Below are positions 38,540-46,955 of a stretch of 64,000 nucleotides of DNA, in pieces. The notes under the pieces are model-generated. The model saw only the letters and a program-made list of their open reading frames with translations. It made no database searches and was not told where the DNA came from. The stretch's first letter is position 1. The number at the start of each line of letters is the position of its first letter. The DNA is from Yersinia proxima (lineage in GTDB: Bacteria; Pseudomonadota; Gammaproteobacteria; Enterobacterales; Enterobacteriaceae), in NCBI RefSeq assembly GCF_902170785.1, contig NZ_CABHYG010000001.1:1-64000 (forward strand), written 5' to 3'. Position numbers and translations under genes: made by a program.

Positions 38540-38558
38540 TTAAATGATAATCATAAGC
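38540..38558. promoter_or_regulatory. Fur-box-like operator of hutW-hutX-chuY
   Basis: ttaaatgataatcataagc contains ATGATAATCAT and matches the 19-base Fur consensus at about 13-14 positions. It lies 31 bases before the hutW start. Confidence 0.7.
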
Positions 38559-38769
38559 ATTCGATCAATAGTTAAAGCCCGATACATTGATCCGTGTCAT
38601 TAAATCAGTGTGGAACATGCGCAGATTGGATCGTCTTGTAGGAAATGTGGTGGCGCGGTGTCGTATTCGGGGGGGGTAGTGGAAGTTATACTTAGATTGT
38701 GACGAAAACTCTTATCAATTCAGTTGGGTAAGCTAACACTGTTACACGGGCATTAGCTTACCCGGATAC

Positions 38770-39657
38770 TTAGGCCAGATAATGGCGGAACCAGGCGATG
38801 GTGCGTTCCCAAGCCAGGTCAGCGGCTGCCTTGTCATAGCGTGGTGTGGAATCATTGTGAAAACCATGATTTACACCGGGGTAAATATAAGCCTCATAGG
38901 TCTTGTTCGCGGCTTTGAGTGCTTGTTCATAAGCTGGCCAACCCGCATTAATATTGGTATCCAACTCAGCATAGTGAAGTAACAAGGGGGCTTTGATGCG
39001 GGGAACATCTTCGGGTTTAGCTTGCCGCCCATAGAAAGGGACTGCCGCCGCCAGTTCGGGGTAGGCGACAGCGGCGGCATTAGCCACTCCTCCACCATAA
39101 CAAAAGCCGGTAATCCCAACTTTACCGGTGGTGGCTTCATTTGCTTTCATAAACTCAATTGCAGCAAAAAAGTCATTCATCAGTTTGGTAGGATCAATCT
39201 GCTGTTGCAGTTCACGGCCTTTATCATCATTGCCGGGATATCCGCCGACAGAGCTAAGCCCATCAGGTGCGAGTGCAATAAATCCGGCTTTTGCCACACG
39301 GCGGGCAACATCTTCAATATAGGGATTTAGCCCCCGATTCTCGTGAACAACTATTACCGCAGGAAGCGGGCCAGTTGCTTTGGCGGGGCGAACCAGATAG
39401 CCGCGAACTTCACCGTGGCCATTGGGGGAAGGGTAGGTGATATATGAAGGAATGATATCGGGATCAGTGAATTCGACTTGTTGAGCGAGTGCGTAGTTTG
39501 GAGTGAGCTGACCCAGTAGAGTGAGTGCGGTCAGGCCACCGACGGTATATTTTGCTGCCAACTCAAGGAACTGCCGCTTGGTTATCTTACCGTGGGCGTA
39601 ATAATCGTAGAGTTCGAGCAGTTCGGGGGAAAAATCTTTCGCGGTAAGACGGGACAT
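38770..39657 (-). CDS. dienelactone hydrolase family protein with N-terminal export-like segment
   Basis: A 295-residue alpha/beta hydrolase. The catalytic set of dienelactone hydrolases is visible: Cys in GFCYGGG, Asp in AELDTN and His in GVNHGFHND. The N-terminus holds KITKRQFLELAAKYTVGGL, a hydrophobic segment preceded by a Lys-Arg pair that loosely resembles a twin-arginine signal. Export is possible but unproven. The start at 39657 has AGGAG seven bases upstream and was preferred to the ATG six bases earlier. The substrate is unknown. It ends about 230 bases from hutW and seems unrelated to the heme genes. Confidence 0.88.
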   Translation of the reverse strand: MSRLTAKDFSPELLELYDYYAHGKITKRQFLELAAKYTVGGLTALTLLGQLTPNYALAQQVEFTDPDIIPSYITYPSPNGHGEVRGYLVRPAKATGPLPAVIVVHENRGLNPYIEDVARRVAKAGFIALAPDGLSSVGGYPGNDDKGRELQQQIDPTKLMNDFFAAIEFMKANEATTGKVGITGFCYGGGVANAAAVAYPELAAAVPFYGRQAKPEDVPRIKAPLLLHYAELDTNINAGWPAYEQALKAANKTYEAYIYPGVNHGFHNDSTPRYDKAAADLAWERTIAWFRHYLA

Positions 39658-39764
39658 CGGCATGCTCCTTTTGTCGTGTGTAGAAACAACTTAAAAGATA
39701 GCAGAGTTACAGTTGCTAGTTTTTAGCCACTTGTATCCGATGTAAAACCCAAACGTCAGAAAGC

Positions 39765-39791
39765 AAAAAACCAGCCGTTAAGCTGGTTTCT
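39765..39791 (-). terminator. tRNA-Phe terminator
   Basis: On the minus strand AACCAGC...GCTGGTT is followed by TTTTTTGC, starting a few bases after the tRNA end. Confidence 0.85.
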
Positions 39792-39798
39792 TTAAATA

Positions 39799-39874
39799 TG
39801 GTGCCCGGACTCGGAATCGAACCAAGGACACGGGGATTTTCAATCCCCTGCTCTACCGACTGAGCTATCCGGGC
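39799..39874 (-). tRNA. pheU: tRNA-Phe (GAA)
   Basis: Read on the minus strand it starts GCCCGGATAGCTCAGTCGG and ends GTCCGGGCACCA. All four arms fold, and the anticodon loop TTGAAAA gives GAA for phenylalanine. The CCA end is encoded. It lies next to yjdC, as pheU does in E. coli by recalled order. Confidence 0.97.
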
Positions 39875-40018
39875 AACGGGGCGCATTAAACCGTATTGAC
39901 CGCTGACCGTCAACGAATTTATAGCTTAAAATCGCTAAAACTGTATTGATCGCTCTCTTTTCAGGCAAAAAATGAAAAATACCGCAAAATTGTCATGAAA
40001 TTATGCCTGATTCAAACA

Positions 40019-40594
40019 TTAGCTTAGTGCCCCATTCTTACGACATTGAGCCACTTCCAATACATCTTCAGCCAGGCGTTTGGCCACTTCAACATCAATC
40101 AACTGGCGTTTAACCAGCAGTTTGCTGAGGCAACCTTCCAGAATCAGCTCCATTTGTTGTGCGACCATGCCAGCATCATCGGCATCCATCTCGTGCAACA
40201 GTTGTTGCGTATAGTTGAGCGAGGCTTGTTTTTGCTGTTCCGCCAATTGGTGGATTGGATGCTCATCATCAGGATAGAAGCTGCACGCCGCAATAAACAG
40301 GCAACCGGGATAGCGTCGGTTTTGCACTTGTTCACTGAGGGTTTGATAGCGTGCCAGTAATTTTTGTTTCGGCGATAATGTTTCATCTAGCTGCAATTGA
40401 CGCCGCCAGGTATCGATCTGTTGAGCGTGGTAGCGCAAGCAATCATACAGTAACGCCTCGCGATCAGGCCAAAAGCGGGTCAAATCACTGACTTCGGCTG
40501 AAACTTCTTTTGCCAGCATCTCCAGCGTGGTGTTTGCCAGTCCTTTCTGTTCTAACAGATTGAGCGCACTGCTTAAAACTTGTTCACGTTGCAC
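40019..40594 (-). CDS. yjdC: TetR-family regulator YjdC
   Basis: A 191-residue TetR-type regulator. The N-terminal helix-turn-helix region has [18 protein letters not shown], then [17 protein letters not shown]. The body matches recalled E. coli YjdC closely, including [25 protein letters not shown] longer ATG start exists at 40624, but the GTG at 40594 has GGAGG seven bases upstream and gives exactly the E. coli length. Its targets are not known. It lies between tRNA-Phe and the divergent gar genes. Confidence 0.9.
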   Translation of the reverse strand: MQREQVLSSALNLLEQKGLANTTLEMLAKEVSAEVSDLTRFWPDREALLYDCLRYHAQQIDTWRRQLQLDETLSPKQKLLARYQTLSEQVQNRRYPGCLFIAACSFYPDDEHPIHQLAEQQKQASLNYTQQLLHEMDADDAGMVAQQMELILEGCLSKLLVKRQLIDVEVAKRLAEDVLEVAQCRKNGALS

Positions 40595-40978
40595 GTTGCT
40601 TTCCTCCAACATCTTATCTGGCAAATATGGCTAATCACTGCCTATTGTTAATATCACTCAATAGGTATCAGCACATTGCGCCTGCTGACTCTGTACCTTA
40701 TCACTACTATGGCGAGATCTTATGAACTCTTTGCCATCACGCTGTTGCTTATTTCTCCGTGCTGAATAGGTGATGCAATTGACAACATTCCTGCACTCTG
40801 TGAAGCAGGGCGCATTTTATTGTGCATCTGCCTATAACCGTTGGTTAATAACTTATTATTCCTGTTCTTTTGCCCGATGGTTTATTGAAACGCGGTTTCT
40901 ATAATGCTTATCGTGAATTGCATTACGCCCAGCATCAAGCCTTCGTTCAATGAGGGCGTTCTATCATAAGGATCGAAA
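40595..40978. promoter_or_regulatory. divergent region between yjdC and garL
   Basis: Three hundred and eighty-four bases without a gene. It must contain the promoter of the gar operon and probably a CdaR site, but no operator sequence was recognised with confidence. Confidence 0.4.
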
Positions 40979-41749
40979 ATGAGTCTGCAAAATTATCCTA
41001 ATCAGTTCCGCCGTCATCTACAACAAGGGCAGACCCTGATTGGTTGCTGGAGTGCTTTGGCACATCATATATCAACCGAGGTACTCGGTCTGGCGGGTTT
41101 CGATTGGTTGCTATTAGACGGCGAGCATGCTCCGAACGATGTTACGACATTTATTCCCCAGCTAATGGCGCTGAAAGGCAGTCATAGTGCAGCCGTTGTG
41201 CGCGCACCCAGTAACGAACCGATCATTCTCAAACGACTATTAGATATTGGTTTCTACAATTTTCTGATCCCTTTCGTCGAAAGTGAAGAAGACGCTATCC
41301 GCGCAGTGGCCTCAACGCGTTATCCGCCAGCTGGCATTCGTGGGGTTTCGGTATCTCATCGCGGTAACCTTTATGGAACGGTGCCGGATTATTTCGCCAC
41401 TATTAACGACAACATTACTGTATTGGTACAGATCGAAAGCCAGCAAGGGGTCGATAATCTGGATGCTATCGTGGCGGTCGAGGGGGTCGATGGCATTTTT
41501 GTCGGGCCGGGTGATCTCTCTGCAGCATTAGGCTATCTCGGTCAGCCGAACCATCCTGAAGTACAAAAAGTGATTCGCCATATTTTTGATCGCGCCAAAT
41601 TGCAGGGTAAACCGAGCGGTATTCTGGCTCCGGTTGATGCAGATGCTCGCCGTTATCTGGAATGGGGAGCAACATTTGTCGCGGTCGGTAGCGATTTGAG
41701 CGTATTGCGCAGTGCCACCCAGGCATTGTGCGACAGATTTAAAAAATAG
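40979..41749 (+). CDS. garL: 2-dehydro-3-deoxyglucarate aldolase
   Basis: A 256-residue class II aldolase of the HpcH/HpaI family, the same length as E. coli GarL. It splits 5-keto-4-deoxy-D-glucarate or 2-keto-3-deoxyglucarate to pyruvate and tartronate semialdehyde. Visible family segments are [38 protein letters not shown] and [11 protein letters not shown], which hold the metal and substrate ligands. AAGGA precedes the start. First gene of garL-garR-garK-cdaR. Confidence 0.95.
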   Translation: MSLQNYPNQFRRHLQQGQTLIGCWSALAHHISTEVLGLAGFDWLLLDGEHAPNDVTTFIPQLMALKGSHSAAVVRAPSNEPIILKRLLDIGFYNFLIPFVESEEDAIRAVASTRYPPAGIRGVSVSHRGNLYGTVPDYFATINDNITVLVQIESQQGVDNLDAIVAVEGVDGIFVGPGDLSAALGYLGQPNHPEVQKVIRHIFDRAKLQGKPSGILAPVDADARRYLEWGATFVAVGSDLSVLRSATQALCDRFKK

Positions 41750-41818
41750 TAATCAGTCTGTTTTAACCCTCTGATACCACTGTATAGGCAGCTTTCCGAC
41801 TGACTTGAGGAGTGACAA

Positions 41819-42703
41819 ATGAAAATCGGCTTTATTGGTTTAGGGATTATGGGAAAACCAATGAGTAAAAATCTGCTGAAAGCAGGTTACTCATTAACAG
41901 TCCTTGATCGGAATGCTGCGATACTGGACGAACTGCTCAGTGCCGGTGCTAGCAGGGCGTTGACGCCAAAAGCGCTGGCAGCGGAATGCGATATTATTAT
42001 CACTATGTTGCCTAACTCACCTCATGTGAAGGAGGTAGTATTAGGTGAAAATGGTGTGATTGAAGGTGCCAAACCAGGATCGGTGTTGATTGATATGAGT
42101 TCAATCGCACCATTGGTTAGCCGTGAAATCAGTGCAGCTCTGGCAATCAAACAAATCGCCATGCTGGATGCACCTGTCAGTGGTGGTGAACCGAAAGCCA
42201 TTGATGGCACTTTGTCCGTGATGGTTGGGGGGGATAAAGCGGTCTTCGACCAATGTCTTGCGGTGATGAAAGCCATGGGGAGCTCGGTGGTGCATACCGG
42301 TGATATTGGTGCGGGTAATGTCACCAAATTGGCTAATCAAGTGGTGGTAGCACTGAATATCGCCGCAATGTCCGAAGCATTAGTACTGGCTACTAAAGCT
42401 GGTGTAAATCCAGATTTGGTATTCCAGGCCATTCGTGGCGGTCTGGCAGGTAGTACTGTCTTGGAAGCCAAAGCCCCGATGGTGATGGATCGTAATTTTA
42501 AACCTGGCTTTCGTATTGATTTACATATCAAAGATTTGGCGAACGCTTTGGATACCTCACACGGCGTGGGCGCACAATTACCATTAACTGCGGCAGTTAT
42601 GGAAATGATGCAGGCACTGAAAGTGGATGGGTTGGGAACCGCAGATCATAGCGCATTAGCTTGTTATTACGAGAAACTGGCTAAAGTTGAAGTGACGCGT
42701 TAA
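41819..42703 (+). CDS. garR: tartronate semialdehyde reductase
   Basis: A 294-residue beta-hydroxyacid dehydrogenase that reduces tartronate semialdehyde to glycerate with NAD(P)H. The cofactor motif GFIGLGIMGKPM is at the N-terminus. DAPVSGGEPKAIDGTLSVMVGG is the substrate segment, and the catalytic lysine lies in GNVTKLANQ. GAGGAG lies before the start. It begins 69 bases after garL and precedes garK. Confidence 0.95.
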   Translation: MKIGFIGLGIMGKPMSKNLLKAGYSLTVLDRNAAILDELLSAGASRALTPKALAAECDIIITMLPNSPHVKEVVLGENGVIEGAKPGSVLIDMSSIAPLVSREISAALAIKQIAMLDAPVSGGEPKAIDGTLSVMVGGDKAVFDQCLAVMKAMGSSVVHTGDIGAGNVTKLANQVVVALNIAAMSEALVLATKAGVNPDLVFQAIRGGLAGSTVLEAKAPMVMDRNFKPGFRIDLHIKDLANALDTSHGVGAQLPLTAAVMEMMQALKVDGLGTADHSALACYYEKLAKVEVTR

Positions 42704-42758
42704 TCGGTGGTGTACCGGCTCTGTATCGCGGCGGAAAGCTCATGAGATTAAATCATTT

Positions 42759-43907
42759 ATGAAAATAGTCATCGCTCCGGACTCTTATAAAGAAAGTTTA
42801 TCTGCGCTGGACGTTGCCGTACAGATTGAAGCGGGTTTTCGCACCCACTTTCCTGATGCGCAATATATCAAGTTACCTGTTGCTGATGGCGGAGAAGGTA
42901 CGGTAGAGGCCATGGTTGCGGCAACTGATGGTCGAATTATTAAGGTGAATGTGACTGGCCCGTTAGGGGCGGAAGTTAGCGCTTTTTACGGGATATCCGG
43001 TGATGAAAAGTGTGCATTTATTGAAATGGCTGCCGCCAGTGGACTAGAACTTGTCCCTCCGGAATTACGTAATCCACTGAAAACCACCTCTTACGGTACG
43101 GGTGAATTGATTTGTAGTGCGCTGGATCAGGGCGTGAAACATATCATTATCGGCATCGGAGGGAGTGCGACCAATGACGGTGGTGCGGGAATGGCGCAGG
43201 CGCTGGGCGTTAAACTGTTGGATAAGCAAGGCAAACCGATCGGCTTTGGTGGTGGTAAACTTGCTGAGTTGGATGTGATTGATATTTCAGGGTTAGATCC
43301 GCGTATTAAGCAGTGTCAGATTGATGTTGCCTGTGATGTCACAAATCCACTGACCGGTAGCGAAGGCGCATCTGCTGTGTTTGGTTGGCAGAAAGGGGCA
43401 ACACCTGCAATGGTAACCCAATTGGATGAGGGGCTATTGCATTACGCTGATGTCATTAAACGTCATCTGGATATTGATGTTGATCAGGTTGAAGGGGCGG
43501 GTGCTGCGGGGGGATTGGGTGCGGCGCTCCTGGCATTCTGTGGTGCGACCTTAAGTCCTGGTATTGATATTGTGACTGACGCATTGGGTTTGGATGCTTT
43601 AGTTCGTGATGCAACCTTTGTGGTCACTGGTGAGGGGCGGATTGACAGCCAAACCATTCATGGCAAAGTACCTATCGGTGTCGCTAGAGTGGCTAAGCGT
43701 TATAACAAGCCGGTGATTGGCATTGCAGGTAGCCTTACTGATGACGCTGATGTGGTGTATGAGCATGGACTGGATGCGATATTCAGTGTGATTTACAACA
43801 TTTGTACACTCGAGCAAGCGCTGGATAATGCCGCAGATAATGTATTTAAGACTGCGCGCAATATCGCCGCTACACTGGCAATTGGTATCGCGGTCGCCGG
43901 GTCATAA
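42759..43907 (+). CDS. garK: glycerate 2-kinase
   Basis: A 382-residue glycerate kinase of the GarK/GlxK family that phosphorylates glycerate to 2-phosphoglycerate. The N-terminus IAPDSYKESLSALDVA and the glycine-rich segment IIIGIGGSATNDGGAGMAQALG are typical, as is VVTGEGRIDSQTIHGK. It completes the path from glucarate/galactarate to glycolysis. The ribosome site is weak. It lies 55 bases after garR and 42 bases before cdaR. Confidence 0.95.
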   Translation: MKIVIAPDSYKESLSALDVAVQIEAGFRTHFPDAQYIKLPVADGGEGTVEAMVAATDGRIIKVNVTGPLGAEVSAFYGISGDEKCAFIEMAAASGLELVPPELRNPLKTTSYGTGELICSALDQGVKHIIIGIGGSATNDGGAGMAQALGVKLLDKQGKPIGFGGGKLAELDVIDISGLDPRIKQCQIDVACDVTNPLTGSEGASAVFGWQKGATPAMVTQLDEGLLHYADVIKRHLDIDVDQVEGAGAAGGLGAALLAFCGATLSPGIDIVTDALGLDALVRDATFVVTGEGRIDSQTIHGKVPIGVARVAKRYNKPVIGIAGSLTDDADVVYEHGLDAIFSVIYNICTLEQALDNAADNVFKTARNIAATLAIGIAVAGS

Positions 43908-43949
43908 TATCTCGGTAAATCATTATTATTTTAAACCGAGGCCTCTCTC

Positions 43950-45107
43950 ATGAGTGTATATAATCTTGATCCCCGACTGGCCCAGGACATCGTCACCCGA
44001 ACGATGAAAATCATTGATACCAATATTAACGTGATGGATGGTAAAGGGCGGATTATTGGTAGCGGCGATGAAGAGCGCCTTGGGGAATTACATGAAGGGG
44101 CGCTATTAGCATTGTCACATGGTCGTATCGTCGATATTGATGATGCCGTCGCCCGCCAATTGCACGGCGTGAAACCGGGTATTAATTTGCCATTGCGTCT
44201 GGAGGGTGAAATTGTCGGCGTCATCGGCCTGACGGGGAATCCTGGCCAATTACGCCAATATGGTGAATTGGTTTGTATGGCGGCCGAAATGATGATGGAG
44301 CAGGCACGATTAGTACACCTGTTGGCGCAGGACAGCCGCCTGCGTGAAGAGTTGGTTCTGAACCTGATTCGTACTGAAGAGATATCGCCAGCGTTGATTG
44401 AATGGGCGCAGCGTCTTGGTGTTGATATCAATGAACCGCGTGTAGTGGCGGTGGTGGATGTGGACAGTGGTCAGTTGAGTGTTGACAGTGCCATGTCGGA
44501 ATTGCAGGAGTTACAAACCTTGCTGACCACTCCCGAGCGGAACAACCTGATTGCGATTGTCTCTCTCACTGAAATGGTGGTATTGAAACCGGCGCTGAAT
44601 AGTCATGGCCGGTGGGATGCAATTGACCATCGGCGGCGGATGGAATCGTTGCTATCAAGAATGACGGAGCGTGGCCGCTTACGAGTGCGCCTCTCATTGG
44701 GAAATTTTTTTACCGGCCCCGGTAGCATCGCGCGCTCATATCGTACCGCCCGTACCACCATGGCTGTAGGTAAACAGCGGATGCCTGAGCAGCGCTGTTA
44801 TTATTATCAGGATTTAGTTTTACCTGTATTGCTCGATAGCTTGCGTGGTGGTTGGCAAGCCAATGAACTGGCCCTGCCTTTAGCCAAACTGCAGGCAATG
44901 GACAGTAATGGTTTATTGCTCCGTACATTGGCCTGTTGGTTTCGCAATAATGTGCAACCTACAGCGACGGCAAAAGCATTGTTTATTCACCGTAATACTT
45001 TGGAATACCGACTTAATCGTATTTCTGAATTAACTGGTCTTGATTTGGCAAATTTCGATAATCGTTTATTACTGTATGTGGCATTGCAATTGGGGGAGCA
45101 AGAATAG
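43950..45107 (+). CDS. cdaR: sugar diacid regulator CdaR
   Basis: A 385-residue activator. It has an N-terminal sugar-diacid recognition domain (about 1-140) and a C-terminal PucR-type helix-turn-helix in TATAKALFIHRNTLEYRLNRI. In E. coli CdaR turns on the garPLRK, garD and gud genes in response to galactarate, glucarate or glycerate. Here it directly follows garK in the same direction, so the regulator is probably made with the enzymes it controls. The uptake gene garP and dehydratase gene garD are not in the window. Confidence 0.94.
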   Translation: MSVYNLDPRLAQDIVTRTMKIIDTNINVMDGKGRIIGSGDEERLGELHEGALLALSHGRIVDIDDAVARQLHGVKPGINLPLRLEGEIVGVIGLTGNPGQLRQYGELVCMAAEMMMEQARLVHLLAQDSRLREELVLNLIRTEEISPALIEWAQRLGVDINEPRVVAVVDVDSGQLSVDSAMSELQELQTLLTTPERNNLIAIVSLTEMVVLKPALNSHGRWDAIDHRRRMESLLSRMTERGRLRVRLSLGNFFTGPGSIARSYRTARTTMAVGKQRMPEQRCYYYQDLVLPVLLDSLRGGWQANELALPLAKLQAMDSNGLLLRTLACWFRNNVQPTATAKALFIHRNTLEYRLNRISELTGLDLANFDNRLLLYVALQLGEQE

Positions 45108-45449
45108 AATTAAAGACTTTTCTTGTAAATGTGAATAATAGAGGTGTGGTGAAGATTTTATTTATTAATAATGTTTTTTTTGATTATAATTTGAGGGTTT
45201 TGTAACTAAAATTGTTTATATTTAAGAATAATATTAGGTATTATGATATGTCTGTGTTTTTATTGAAGTATAAAATTGGACTAAAAAACTATTAGCAAAA
45301 TAATCCATTCTATATAATAATGAAAAAGCAAATGCCATGGAGATATAAAATACCTCAGATTTAATCGAGTGGAAAACCATCTTAATTACTCCAGGATTGA
45401 TGGCTGAGTGTTTTTATTACTTAGTGTTTTACTCGAATGGAGAAAGTAG
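45108..45449. other. AT-rich intergenic region after cdaR
   Basis: Three hundred and forty-two bases, strongly AT-rich. No gene or clear terminator was seen. It must hold the promoter of the following regulator gene. Confidence 0.4.
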
Positions 45450-46085
45450 ATGAATCAGCCTCCTGGTACAACCAGTAAGCCCTTAGAGGCGATCAAAAGA
45501 ATAATGGATGCATTGCTTCCTGTGTCAAAGATACAGGTTAGTCCACCACACCGAAAGTTTTCTTTCTTACCTAATAACAGGCAAATTTGCTATTTAATTC
45601 AAGATGGTTGCGTTCAGTTACATCGGACTCGCGATGGGATGATTTTACACTCGGTAAAAGCGCCCACTATTCTGGGTATGAGTAATCAATTAGTCCCTGG
45701 CGCAGAGGATTTCTTCTTTACTACAGAAACGACAACAATATTTGCGACTATCTCTGCGTCGGACGCAAAAAATATTATTGAAATTAATCAATTATGGTCT
45801 TTCTTATCTATTTTTCAGGCGTTTGTAATACGTCAGTTAAATGAGCATAGCTCAAAATTGTCTGGGCTTTCCGCGTATGAGATCACGAGAAACCAATTAA
45901 TTAATTTAATGACTGAACCCGAAGAAATAAGAAGCAATATTACTGCTGTACAGTATATACAAGACCATACCAGATTATCTCGCAGTGGTATCATGAAAAT
46001 GCTTTCTCAACTAAAAATGGGAGGGTACATTACTTTGGATAAAGGTCATCTGGTTGAGATCAATGATATGCCATTGAAGTACTAG
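45450..46085 (+). CDS. Crp-fold-like winged-helix regulator (IprA/YaiV type)
   Basis: A 211-residue protein with an N-terminal beta-barrel-like sensor region (about 25-110) resembling a cyclic-nucleotide-binding fold, but without the cAMP phosphate-binding motif. A C-terminal winged helix (about 150-200) has TRLSRSGIMKMLSQLKMGGYITL. It resembles the IprA/YaiV group of enterobacterial regulators, some of which affect oxidative stress; the assignment is tentative. GGAGAAAG precedes the ATG. The gene is AT-rich and lies beside an AT-rich lipoprotein gene. Confidence 0.75.
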   Translation: MNQPPGTTSKPLEAIKRIMDALLPVSKIQVSPPHRKFSFLPNNRQICYLIQDGCVQLHRTRDGMILHSVKAPTILGMSNQLVPGAEDFFFTTETTTIFATISASDAKNIIEINQLWSFLSIFQAFVIRQLNEHSSKLSGLSAYEITRNQLINLMTEPEEIRSNITAVQYIQDHTRLSRSGIMKMLSQLKMGGYITLDKGHLVEINDMPLKY

Positions 46086-46210
46086 GTTCTATTATTTTGT
46101 AGTAATTAAGGCTGTCTATTTTTAGACCTGAATATATTTATAAATGAGTTTGAGAATTTGTAAGATGCTTTTTTAACTCTGACAATAAATGCCATTCAGG
46201 ATTTTTGATT

Positions 46211-46891
46211 ATGAAATCTTTATTCATAGGAAAGTTTGTTAAACCATTGCTACTGACCATAATATTTTCTACTACGATTGGGTGTTCTTCACCAATCGCC
46301 ACTCAGACTGAATATTCGGGTTTTTTAGGTGACTATAGCCAGCTAACTAAAGCCAAATCAGCAACAGGGCATGAGATATTGCGTTGGGTTTCGCCAAAAT
46401 TATCAAGTAATAAATACACATCAATAATTTACACACCAATAATCTATTATCCGAAAGCTCAGCCCACGGATCGCGTTAGTTTAAACACGCTAAATACAAT
46501 CCTTGATTATACCAATGCGCAGGTGAAAGGGGCATTAGCACAGCAACTGGCTTTGAGTTCCCAAAAATCTCCTCATACCTTGATCTTCAAAGGTGCCATT
46601 ACTTCCGTCAATGCTGAGAATGAAGGTGTACAATTTTATGAAGTCCTGCCAGTTACTGCTGTTATTGCAGGCACAATGGCGGCAACAGGGCATCGCACAC
46701 AACAGTCAGAACTATTTTTCGAAGCTGAGTTAATTGACAGTGAGACTGGCATGCCAGTTTTGAAAGTCGTACGTAAAGGATATGGTAAAAATTTATATAA
46801 TAGTCAACAGATTATAACCAAAGCAGATGTGAAACAGGTCATCGATAACATGGTAACTGATATCAGCAAGTTTGATATCACACATAGATGA
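46211..46891 (+). CDS. DUF3313-like outer-membrane lipoprotein
   Basis: A 226-residue putative lipoprotein. The signal segment ends in STTIGC with the cysteine at about residue 25 as lipidation site. The mature part has EYSGFLGDYSQL and YTPIIYYPKAQP. A glycine/alanine-rich hydrophobic segment (VTAVIAGTMAATG) lies in the second half. This layout fits DUF3313 proteins, whose function is unknown. The ATG at 46211 was chosen over a TTG six bases upstream because AGGA is well placed. It lies 125 bases after the regulator gene on the same strand. Confidence 0.75.
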   Translation: MKSLFIGKFVKPLLLTIIFSTTIGCSSPIATQTEYSGFLGDYSQLTKAKSATGHEILRWVSPKLSSNKYTSIIYTPIIYYPKAQPTDRVSLNTLNTILDYTNAQVKGALAQQLALSSQKSPHTLIFKGAITSVNAENEGVQFYEVLPVTAVIAGTMAATGHRTQQSELFFEAELIDSETGMPVLKVVRKGYGKNLYNSQQIITKADVKQVIDNMVTDISKFDITHR

Positions 46892-46955
46892 TATGAATTT
46901 TATCACCCTGCCTTATCCCAGTAAGCAGGGTGGTATTGAATAGCAAAATGTCCTA

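Noticed and set aside
39799..39874. tRNA-Phe as the attachment site of an island
   Set aside because: No integrase gene or repeated tRNA 3' end was seen on either side.
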